Source: Plasmodium malariae (taxonomy: Eukaryota > Apicomplexa > Aconoidasida > Haemosporida > Plasmodiidae). From it: DNA of 64,000 bases. Location: NCBI RefSeq assembly GCF_900090045.1, contig NC_041787.1, forward strand, positions 2,004,001 through 2,068,000. Direction: 5' to 3'. Numbering within the stretch: the stretch's first letter is position 1; every line of letters starts with the position of its first letter. Positions 22,477-33,918 of this stretch are shown here, piece by piece. The notes beneath the pieces were generated by a model that ran no database searches, was not told where the DNA came from, and was given only the letters and a program-made list of their open reading frames with translations. The position numbers and the translations under genes are program-made.

Positions 22477-23642
22477 CATGTACATATATATATATATATA
22501 TACACTTCAACATATATAATTGCATATATTTATTTTTAAAATCATTTCTACAATTTCAAAGGAAAAATGAATGTCAGCGTAAAAATGAACATGAAGAGGT
22601 TTCGTGCATATGTATGCATGTAGCGTATATGTGAATACTAATGTACGTAAGGATATAAGGGCGTATGACGTGCACATGTAAGTATGTACGTATATATATA
22701 CAAAAAAAGAAGAAAAATAAAATTTACCGTGCTTTCACGCGCGTATGATAATTACAGAGCAAAAATAAGCAAATAAACAAATAAACAAACACATCAAATA
22801 TATTAGTTCTAAAGAAAAATATTTTTTATTTTTTAAAAAGTTTTCGAGAAAAATAAGTAAATGAATTTAACCTTAACGTAGTGGTAGCTCAATATTGACA
22901 TCATTCTTCCACAAAAATAAAAAAAAGTCCTTTTTTAGAAAAATTGGCAACGTGGAGAAGCCTTTTTGTATATTCTCTTTCTCTAAGTATATAACGCACT
23001 ACTACAATTTGCATATTTTAAAAGGGATATCAAATAAATACGTGTTTTATCTTTTTATTAATTTTTCTTAGAAAAATTCTGCCAGTTTTTTTGGTTGAAC
23101 ATTTGGAATGTTAGAAATATTAAAAGTATTAGGAATATATGAAATAAATTATATATACATACATGTAAAAGACTGTTATACATGTATAAACAGTATAAAC
23201 ACCGAAACAACATAAAACAACACAGGGTAGGAAGAAAAAAAATTTCATATAACATATGAACAGGAACAAAGAGTATCAGCAAAAAATTGAAAGATCCCAA
23301 TAATTTTTAACAGTGAAAGATGAATATTGCGATTATTACAATGTTACAAAGGATTTAAAAAAAAAAGCAAAAAAAAGCAAATGCAACAGAAAAAGAAAAA
23401 GAAGAATGCGAAAAAGACATTTTCGTACTTTTTTGCATAAATGCATTATTATATTTTTTATTGCATTTTTTTTTTTTTTTTTAACATTTCCGACATGTTG
23501 TAATTTTTTTGTATTTTATAGATAAATCTTATTTTACGTTTCTCATCTAACACGCAGCTTTATATTCGTCACGTTAAATTACAATATATTGCATTATTAT
23601 ATTTTATATTGTATTATATTATTTTATTTTATTATTTTACTT

Positions 23643-23680
<38 letters not shown>

Positions 23681-24517
23681 TTTCTCATTTGTTTTACTTT
23701 TACATGTTATTTATATTGTGCATTTTTTATAAAATTTTTTATGTTTTATTTTTTCTTACCTTTTTCGCTATTCCTTACGTTTTTGTCCCTCCTTACTTTT
23801 TCTTGTCTATTCTTCAACCTTTTTTTTTGTTTTTTTTGTTTTATTTTATTACGCCTTCCATTCTGAAATTTCTGTTGAAAATAATTATTTCGTGCTTGAG
23901 TAATTAGCAATATGTTGAGCTGTAACCCTTGCCCTTGTAAAGATACAATTTACCTTATTCCCTATTGTTTTTGTGTCCTCTTTTTCAGCTAACACATTCT
24001 GCGGAATGAGTTGAATATATTTATTTTATTATTTTACTATTTTACTATTTTATTATTTTATTCTTTTTCTTTTTTTTTTTAATGTGCCACTTGCGTCAAA
24101 ATAAGGCTTATTATAACTGTGCCATTATTCATATATGTTAATCCTTCCGCCGAAAAAAAAAAAAAAAAGAACTATACCAATGAAAAATATGTGAATCAAC
24201 ATACACATATAGACATATATGCGCACATGCATACAAGCATACATGAACACAGGAAGACTTACACAAATAAATATAAGTTCGTGTAAATAACCGCATAAGC
24301 ATATATATATATATATATGCATGTACAGGCGTAAGTATATATGTATGTACTTTGCACTGCGTTGGCTTTATCCCTTTCTTGGGGCTCATTTTTTAGGGTT
24401 TAAAAAATTGTATTTTTTTTTCATAATTTCTTTAAATGCTTCTTTATTGGAATAAAATTCATAATCCTTCTTATGGCCATGCTGAGGATTTCTTTTCAAC
24501 AAATCGTAGCCTGTACT

Positions 24518-27500
24518 TTATTGATGTTTATCTTTATTCTGCTCATTCTGTTCATCCTGTTCTTTATGTTCATCCTGTTCATCCTGTTCATTCTGTTCAT
24601 CCTGTTCATCCTGTTCATTCTGTTCATTCTGTTCATTCTGTCTATTTTCTTTATTGAACTTGTTATAATAACTGACCGTATAGTTATAAATTTGGTCAAT
24701 TGTAAAGGGCTTAGTTAAATATAGACGTTTTGTATCCTCAATATTTTCGTTTGTTCTTTCCCTATTATCTAAAAGAAAATTAGATTCTTTATTACATGAG
24801 AAGTAATTCTCTACTGACCGTTTCCCCTCGTTCATATTTTTCTTTTCAAAGTACGGTTTTGCTTGTTCGTTATTTGAGTAAATGCTTTCTTGTTTTAAGA
24901 AAAAAATATATCTCGGTTTGTTTATTTCTTTATGATCTTGTTCTTTCTGCGTACTTTTGTTACTTTCATGATGAGAGTGATGAGAAATATTAGCAGTAAT
25001 GTCGGAGCAGTCGCTCATTTCTCTTTCACAAAAATTGTAATTATAATAGCAGTTATTATTACTATATATTTTGTTATTACTATTACTATTACTATTATTA
25101 CAGTTGTTAATATTATTACAATTATTATCATTATTTATCTTTCCCATTTGAACTTTGTTCATTCTATTTGTTAGCTTTCGAAGCATAGGTAAGAAAGAAT
25201 TCATTTTTTTTGTATTATCATCTTTTTTAAAAAAAAAAATTTTCTCTTTACTATTTTTATCACTCGTTTTGTATTTCACACACACTTGAGCATCATCATT
25301 AGAACAATGCTCATTATGTTCATTTAAAATTACATTTTTAGCATTTTCCGTATTCCTAAATGTAGTTATGTTCCTAATTTCTTTATCACCACTTAGTTCA
25401 ACCTGATCATTCACAAGATTCAAGCTGTTAATATTATCATGTGGTTCATTCATTTTTTGCTGAATTGTAGGGATTTTCCCACCAATCGAATTTTCCATAT
25501 CTCCACATGGATCTGAACTAACATCCCTATGCGCATATCCATTTGGATTCCCATTCTCGGCGCCATTCACATTATTTGGGGTAATACCAAAGATGCTCTC
25601 CTTTTTTAGTTTGTCCCTCATTTTTGAAATTTTTAGCTGCATCAATTTGTTTTTTAAATAAATTAATTTCTGGTCATTATAAGGACTATCATAATTTTTA
25701 TCACTGCCTTTTCCCTCACTAGATTCGTTGCTTCTTTTATAACTTTGCCTTTTGTCTAAGCTGAACCGACTCGACTGATCTGACTGGTGCGACTGATCTG
25801 ACTGGTGCGACTGATCTGATTGGTGCGACTGATCTGACTGGTGCGACTGATCTGATTGGTGCGACTGATCTGACTGGTGCGACTGATATGACTGATGTGA
25901 ATAATCCGACAGAAGGGAATAATCCGAATGATACGGATGACCCGCCTGATCCCATTGCTCTGCTTCGACTCCTCCTGGGGGATCACGTTCCCCATTCGTA
26001 TTAACCCAATTACGCTGACTATTTATTGCATTGTCCTTTGAAGGTACATAACTACAAGTAACAATATTATGAAAATATTTATGATCAGTTCTACTGTTAT
26101 TTGTAATTTCGTTGAGGGGCATTATTAAACCTTTTTGGTAAATATCATTTTGACACTCATTTTTCACCTGCTTGTTATTAATACCAAAAAGACTTTTTAA
26201 CGTTTTTTTTTTCTCATAATAATTATATGTAAACATATTTTCTTTCTCTGTTCTTTTCCTTTTTTGATTTCGTTTATATAATAATTTCCTCTCTGATTCT
26301 TTCGACTGTACTAAATTTTTCCCAACATGTGTCCTTCGTTCAATGAATGGGTGCACATAATCTCCCTGAACACATTCATCATCATCTCTAATATAGCTGA
26401 CATGTTCATAATTTTTTTGTCCTCCTTGATAGTTTTCATTTTGACTAATTCCAGGTGACTTCAAATGTTCACCGTGCATATTTCCACATACGTCATGGTT
26501 GAGTAAATTTCCTTCTTCTCTAATGTTCACATTTTTTATTTGCAATAACGTTTTTACATCGTTTGGTTGATCATCATGTGGTATAGGTAACACGTCTCTG
26601 TTATTCTGATCATTTTTTTTTAAACCTCTTTCTTTGTAATAATTTACGTTCCTACTTGTTCTAATATTTAACAGGCTGTCTTCTAGACTGCCTTGATGCA
26701 TTCCTACCAGATTGTCTATCTGATTGCGGAGGTTATTTATCTGAATGTTCAATTGATTAAATGTTTTATTGCTTTTTTGTATGTACACATGATTGTTTAC
26801 CTGATCATACAGGTTATTTATTTGCGTTTTAATATTACTTATTTGCCTATATATCTTATTATGTATATACACATCCCCCTGATTATGTTTCTCATCTTTG
26901 TACTTCTTATCTAATTGATCATATAAATATTTAACATGATAATTTATCTGTTCATACATTTTATTAATTTTCTTACCATATAAAATGTCTATTTGACTAT
27001 TGGCAATATTTATATCATTATTTATATTACTATTTATATAATTATTTATATTATTTGTTTGATTTTCACTCCTTTTGCTGTTCAACATGTTTATTTTGTT
27101 ATTTAGTATATTTATTTTTCCATACTTCTTGTTATTAATAATATTAATTTTATTTCTTATGTTATTTATTTCACCACTAAGGACTTGCATTTCGTTATAT
27201 AGAATACTTACTTCATCAATGTTGTTATGACTTAACGGGTTTCCATTTACATTTAAATTATTCCCATTCAGTACAGTTTTTGAGTTGTATATATTATTAT
27301 GTATCTCTGTGTTCCCTCTTTTTTGAAAGGTACTTATATCATTAGCTTCATCATGTGTTACTGTTTTAGGAAAGCTACTGCTATTAATGTTATTCCTCTG
27401 TTCTTTCTCGTTTATCCCCTGAGTTGTGTTCTTCGTACTTTCATAATTTTTTTCACAACTCGCTAGTTTAATCATATCTTCATTCACTTGTTTATTCATA

Positions 27501-28581
27501 TTGTTATTCATTTGTTTATTCATATCGTTATTCATTTGTTTATTCTGATCGATATTCATTTGTTTATTCTGATCGATATTCATTTGTTTATTCTGATCGA
27601 TATTCATTTGTTTATTCTGATCGATATTCATTTGTTTATTCTGATCGATATTCATTTGTTTATTCTGATCGATATTCATTTGTTTATTCTGATCGATATT
27701 CATTTGTTATTCTGATCGATATTCATTTGTTTATTCATATCGATATTCATTTGTTTATTCATATCGATATTCATTTGTTTATTCATATCGTTATTCATTT
27801 GTTTATTTATTTGTTTATTCATGTCACGAATTGCTTCATTCCTTGCCCTATCATTACTCTCCTCATTACATAGTACACTCTCTCCTTCATAAACTGATAA
27901 CGGATTGTCTACCTTACTAATCCTTTTATTAAGTATATTCCAATCCGTTATATAGTCCTTCTCTGTTATACTCTCTGCCTGTTCATTAACATCTTTATCA
28001 TTACGACTCATATTTAGCTGCTTTTTCGTGGTACTCTTAGCTGAAGAAAGATCAACTACAGGGGCACCTAACATAATTGCTGGAACATCATGGAAAAAAT
28101 CTCTACTCGTCAACTCGCCGCTCTTCTTACTGCTCAAAATGTTAATTTCGTTCTTACTCTTATCGAAAGTAATAACATCCTTTGCATTGGTATAACCGGG
28201 TATGTCCAAATCGTTCCATAACCCATCTTCCCTTAACAGTACTCCCCCTTGATCAAATCCCTCCTGAACAACGTTCTGGCCCAGTACATTCCCTTCAGTA
28301 CTGTTCTGCTTTAATTTTTCCTGAATTTTTAAAACGTTCGTTATTTTGTCTTTTAAGTATTGATATCTCTTATTTTTGTTCTCTTCTTTTTTTTTATCTT
28401 TCACACTAGTATTTATGGAAACCTTCTCAACCCCTTTGCTTGTATAAATGTACATATCAGTTACTTGGTTTTTCTTCTCTTCATCTTGGTCCTTCGTATT
28501 CTCAAAAAGTTTGCCATTTCCTAGTAATGTTAGGTATTCAACGCGGCTACAACAAAGGGGAAAAAATACAAATATGCATAC

Positions 28582-28622
<41 letters not shown>

Positions 28623-28648
28623 TGACGCACATATCACAGTGCGCTCAT
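24518..28648 (-). CDS. Repeat-rich protein of unknown function, frame broken once
   Basis: Two open frames (28546-27704 and 27703-24518) read as one gene of about 1346 codons if one base is restored. In the 24-bp repeat at 27700 a unit reads CATTTGTTATTC where its neighbours read CATTTGTTTATTC. The N terminus is best explained by an 11-nt coding exon 1 (28648-28638, Met-Ser-Ala-Leu) joined over a 91-bp (TA)n intron to an acceptor TTTGTTGTAG (exon 2 from 28546); the donor GTGATA is weak, so this is tentative. After a unique N-terminal 250 residues come MNIDQNKQ repeats, an Asn-rich coiled-coil-like section, SDQSHQ repeats, more Asn-rich sequence and a NEQDEQ tail. There is no signal peptide, membrane segment or recognised domain. 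The product is very hydrophilic and probably nuclear or cytosolic; function unknown. Confidence 0.75.
24536..24655 (-). repeat. In-frame NEQ/DEQ repeat at the C terminus
   Basis: Nine-bp units (CTGTTCATC or CTGTTCATT on plus) encode Asp/Asn-Glu-Gln about twelve times, giving an acidic glutamine-rich tail just before the stop of the repeat-rich protein. Confidence 0.9.
25765..25915 (-). repeat. In-frame SDQSHQ repeat
   Basis: Eighteen-bp units encode Ser-Asp-Gln-Ser-His-Gln about six to seven times, bordered by SDYSHQ variants. Other frames through it on the minus strand are shadows. Confidence 0.9.
27494..27810 (-). repeat. In-frame 24-bp MNIDQNKQ repeat, with a 1-bp deletion in one copy
   Basis: About thirteen 24-bp units encode Met-Asn-Ile-Asp-Gln-Asn-Lys-Gln or MNIDMNKQ/MNNDMNKQ variants. 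All copies are exact multiples of three except one near 27706-27709, which lacks a T and shifts the reading frame. Confidence 0.93.
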
Positions 28649-31600
28649 TTCGCCGCTTAGCGCAATATTATGATATGCCCAGAAGTATAATACAACCTAG
28701 CACTTAGTACTAACGAGATGCATGTGTATCTATCTTTTTTATTATCATTTTTTTTTTTTTTTTTTTCCTCAAGACACCTTTTCTTCTTATTCGCAGTCGC
28801 GTTCGACTTGTTCTACAAAAAGGAAAAACGGAATTAGATAAAAATGTTATGCTGATTACATCATGATATTGAACAAAATAATTATATCGAAAAAGAATTA
28901 ATTTTAGTATATACTACGATCAGCTAAAATGCTTCAAATTAATGCAACGAATGCTGCACGTATTTGTACATTGTGTAAGGTCCACGTGTTATTCTTGTAA
29001 ACTACGCCATTCTCATTTTTCATTATTTTGATGCCTATCCATACGTATGCACATATAGAAATACGTACATATAGGTATGTATATACATATATATGTATAT
29101 GTACGTATTTGTGTATGTGTATATATTTTTGCCGTATATTCCTTGTTGTAAAATATATTATAGAGCGGCTGCTTTGCTGTTAAATGGGATATACATAATC
29201 TTTTCTTGTTTTACTGCAAGTATGATAACCAAAATGCATTAATTAAAGTGGAGAATGTGCAGAAGTTTGCAAGTATATATGTACTTGTGCATCTTTTAAA
29301 GTATATCTCATTTTACCATACATTTTTTTTTTTTTTTTTTCAGTATCAAATAATTTGAACTCTGGTGGGGGGTGTAAAAACCTACGAAAAAGGCAAAAAA
29401 GGGAAATAAAAAACAATAAATTCAAAAAAAGTGAAAGTGAGAAATAAAAAACAAAAAATACAAAAGAAGCAAATAAAACAAAAACAATAAAAAAAACTGC
29501 GTTAGGATAAAAAAATAAAAAACACACGAATAAACAAATAATTGTTAGTTATGTTATGAACATAAGTACAAAAATAAAACAAAGAATATCTTTAAAAGTT
29601 GAATTTTATTTATAAAGAATAAAAAATAAGTAAATACATCATCCTTCCATTCACTTGCGCACGCGGCAACGCAGCAGGGTAAATGTGGAGATGAAAATTG
29701 TGGTAACACAGGACGTGCTGAAGTAGAGTAAGTTTACACATAAACACATACACATATATATATATATATACACATATGTATATGTGCTCGCATCTATGCG
29801 AAAACGCAAATTCTGATAGCATTTTCGACGAGCACGAAAATGTTCCTAGAGTTTATTCATTTGGTCAAAAAATTGTAGCAGGGGATTTTTAACTTTCACA
29901 TTTGTAAAATGGAAAAAAAGAATGTAAATGGAAAATATTCATGTTGGTAAAATCCCCGGCTGTTGCTGAGTATTTTTCCCGTTACGAACATTTATATATT
30001 TTATGTATATATATATATTTACATTATACATACATATATATGCGCGTGCTGGAGTTTTTCATGTTTTTTCTTTGCAATTATGTACATAAGAACATATATA
30101 TATATATATATATATATACACGTACGTTTGTGTATATACTTAAATTCCAAATTGTACGTTTTTCCTATACTATTTTTTCTTTTTTTTTTTTTTTTTTTTT
30201 TTTGCCTCGTGCAGTTTTTACTTCAAACCATTACATGCATAGCACAAATGGGAAATCCGTTAACTCGCGTTTCCTCGAAATATACGTCAAAATTTTTTCT
30301 TTTTTTTTCTTTTATTTTCTTTCTTTTATTTTCTTTCTTTTATTTTCTTTCTTTTATTTTCTTTCTTTTATTTCCCTTTTTTTTTTTTTCCCTTTCATTC
30401 GAATTTGTACTTACAAATAAAAGAAAAAAGAAAATCTTCAAAAATTCCTTTTCAAGAGCAATTTAAAAAATTTACTCCATTTATAATAAACGTCCTAATA
30501 ATATTTTATTTTATAATAATGGAAGGAATACTTAATGTATTTACGTATATTTTAAAACATTGCTGTTTCTTGTACCGTTTCTCGTAATATTTTAAATATA
30601 CGCTGGCAAGAACAAATATATGAAAAAAAAAGAAAATTTTATATTTTTTTCAAATTGTTGGAGTTGTAATTGGAGTTGGAAATGAAATTAGAAATGATTT
30701 TTTTTCGTATTTCTTAATGATGCAGTAAATTGTACAGAAAGGCGGTAAATACAAAATGATCGGTAATTTTTACATATACATATGTATATATATATTTGTA
30801 TGTTTACATACGTTCGTATGTTTATATTCATATACTGACGAATACTTAAGCGGTGTTACTACCAATTGTTGAACATTTTTCCATCCGCGCTTTGCAAAAA
30901 TGTAAATTACCAATTTTAACGGAAGAAAAAAAAGGCAGTGATAGAAGACGATATGATTTGATGGCAGAAGAAAAATATATATTCAATTTCTTGCTTATTC
31001 GTTTGTTCCTTTAACGTCTTACATTATGTACTTTTTTTTTTTTTTTAGATTTTGGATATGTAAAAGTTATACATGCTGTTCAAAAATTTTTAAACACGTT
31101 TACGAAATTACGTGCATACAGTTTTGTTGTACATTTCTTACAGAGGAGCATATATGAAGAATGCAAAAATTTTTATGTAACCTTTGAGTGTGTTTTTCAT
31201 ATAACGAAATGTACAATGTTTGGAGGTATTTCCTTTTTTATTTTTATTTTGGCTATGAGAATTTTGTTTATGATCATTTGACATATGTTCTAGCTTGAAA
31301 AAAGTAAGATATGCAAATCAAAACATAACAAAACAAAACATTGAATTAACAAAGAATTAAAGCCTTTTGTATTTTTTTTTTTTTATTTTATTCACATATA
31401 TAAATGTGTTAAGTAAAAACCTTCCTTTTGTAGTACGTAACAGCTACAGCTTATATTTTGGACCATATTTCAAAACTTACTCTTTAGAAGTATATTATAT
31501 AGTAGTTACTGTAATGGTTACTAGCTTCCATAAAAATGTGTTATATTAATGAAGGCATACGAACAAAGAGTTCAGTGGTTTCACAGATAAGCATATATAT

Positions 31601-33824
31601 ATATATATATATGTATAAATACTCGTTTCTGCTTTTTTCTCCTGCATTTATTATGTAATGAATAGTACTAATTCTTTGAGAGGTATATTTTTGTCTAAAT
31701 GTCTATAGATTATATTTTTATTTATTTTTTACTACTTATTTCACTTCGAACAATAGAGGTGAGCTGTTTTTTTAAGCTACTTTAAATGGTGTGTATATAA
31801 TTTTTTACAAAAACAGAAAAGAACATGCTTCAGAGGAATGGGATGCATGTATTTCGGTAATTGGAAGGGGTAAAAACGTTCTGTCTAATTTTACCGCAAT
31901 ATGTGCTCCATCTTAGGAGCGTACTATTTTTCTGTATATATATTTATATGTGTTTATTTTTGGGCAAGTAGAAGAAAATTAAAAATGAACTAACATTTAA
32001 TAGGTGGTGCTACTAAACTGTTTTCTTTCTTTTTTTTTTTTTTTCTCGTTTTATATAAACTGCATTTGCAGGGGAACGAATATGCGTGTTTATAGAATAA
32101 GAAAAAAAAAGAATAAGGAAAAAATGAAAAAACGGAGAATTGCTTCAACCATTTTATTTCATCCAATGTGCGCGTTTAATTTATTTGTTTTTCACTGTTC
32201 TATAATAGTAGTTTTATTTTATCATGTTTTATTTATTTTTATTTTTTTTTTTATTTCTTTACCTTTTTAAATATGTACTGTTGAAAATTCACCTGATGAT
32301 GGTATATTTTACATTTAAATTTTAAAGCAATTTCTACGATTGGACAACGAATTAACATGACGATTTTTTTATTTTTTCCTAGTATAATGTTCAGGAATTT
32401 TTTAAGTGAATATTTAGACAAATGTTGTTAGGAAGTTTACAATTTTGTAAATTTCTGTCTTCAAATTTAATGCACTATTTTAATTCGCAATTCTTACGGC
32501 ATGCACATTTGCTTTGTTTTTCATCGTTTTTCATCGTTTTTCTGCGCCTTTCATCAATTTTGTTTATTTTTCTTTGATGTCCTTTTTCCGTTTTGATTTT
32601 GTTTTATTCTGTTTTGCATTATTTTTTTGTATTACATTTTTGCTTTACTTTTTTGCTTTACGTTTTTGCTTCAATTTTTTTCTTATTTTTCCTTTCCCCA
32701 TTGAAAAGTGTGAGGAAATTAAACGTTATATACGCATAAAATGTGTATAGGAAATTTTGACTTCTTTTGAAAACGACGTTTTCAAAACAAAAATTAAAAA
32801 TCAATGTTTCTAAAACATACGTACATTTAACAATAACGTAGAACAAAAACAAATTTCTAGTTAAAAAAAAAAATATATTATTCAGGACATTTTAACTTTA
32901 TAACTTGTCAACGTTTTAACCGCTAAACTTTTTAACCGTTTATCTTCACTGTGTGCGTAATTTTATAAACACGTGATATTTACGAATAAATGGAACTTTT
33001 CTTCTAAATAGAAAATTCATGTATTATTTCTTTCTAATTTAAAAAATTAGCAAAGAAATAAATAAAAGTTTACTATATACACTTATTTTTGTTTTACCAT
33101 TATATTACCCTTTTCATTTCTTCCTTTGTATTGCAATAAAAACATGCAAAGTAAACTGTCTTTTGTTTTATATATAACACTGAGTAAAATTATTTAAAAA
33201 ACACGAAAAGTTATGTGAAATTTTTTGAAAACCTCAAGTTTTTTAAAAATTTAGAAATATTTAGAAAACTTTTAAAAACATTATTATAACCTTTTTTTTA
33301 TCTTTTTTTTATTTCTCTATTTATTTATTCATAGTAATTTTATAGGAAAGATAATATAATTTAAAGAAAAAAAAAAAAAAAAAAAAAAAAAACGTAAGAA
33401 TTATGTTTACACAACATAAAACTTATTTTTTTTTTTTTTTTTTAATTATCACTTCTCCTACTGCTATTATTTAAAAAAAAAAAATTATTTTATACTCCAT
33501 TTTTACGTTATTTTTATTTTTTTTGTTTTATTTTGCTTTATTTTATTTATTATATATATTTTATTTTATTTATTTTATCTATTTATTTTATTTATTTTAT
33601 TTATTTATTTTATTTATTTTATTTATTTATTTTTTATTTATTTATTTTTTTTTTTTTTTTATATTTATTTTGGAAAATTTACACAATTGTATTTCATACA
33701 TTGGAATTCTATTATTTTTCTCTACTAAGAATAATTTAAGAAAGGAAAAAAAGTTTACTACATAAAAAAAGTAAAATAGGAAACAAAAAAAGGAACGAGG
33801 AAATATCAAGAATATACGATAAAA
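28649..33824. other. Long divergent intergenic region, no gene recognised
   Basis: About 5.2 kb between the divergent repeat-rich gene and COPI-associated gene, so both promoters should lie here. Many poly-T, poly-A and TATG runs are present (for example (TA)n near 30091-30117, CTTTCTTTTATTTT repeats near 30300-30372, TTTATTTTAT repeats 33535-33660). Small frames such as 29941-30466 are low-complexity. An exon-like segment on either strand near 29345-29390 is discussed under rejected items. Confidence 0.6.
33535..33660. repeat. TTTATTTTAT-type repeat and poly-T upstream of the COPI-associated gene
   Basis: Alternating TTTAT and TTTTAT units for about 100 bp ending in a poly-T run, about 165 bp upstream of the start codon. 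Probably promoter or 5' UTR DNA. Confidence 0.85.
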
Positions 33825-33847
33825 TGGATTCAGGTAAGAAGAAATGA

Positions 33848-33918
<71 letters not shown>

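Larger units (their letters stand above)
21737..24517. other. Intergenic region 5' of phosphatase paralogue 2
   Basis: About 2.8 kb with no gene recognised. It holds the presumed promoter of paralogue 2 and the 3' flank of the repeat-rich gene to the right. Contents are an AAATATAAATATATAAATA repeat and (TA)n tract (21765-21904), a 22-bp repeat (22411-22476), several poly-A and poly-T runs, and small frames at 23058-23300 and 23313-23525 with no supporting feature. Confidence 0.65.

Noticed and set aside
28760..28815. Minus-strand acceptor TTTTTGTAG followed by a short open stretch
   Set aside because: Considered as an upstream exon of the repeat-rich gene; the nearer ATG at 28648 gives a simpler in-phase start.
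29342..29430. Exon-like segment: plus-strand poly-T CAG followed by SNNLNSGGGCKNLRKRQ, and minus-strand TTTTTCGTAG followed by FLHPPPEFKLFDTE
   Set aside because: Either could be an exon, but no start, donor or partner could be joined in phase; both strands look equally plausible, so neither is called.
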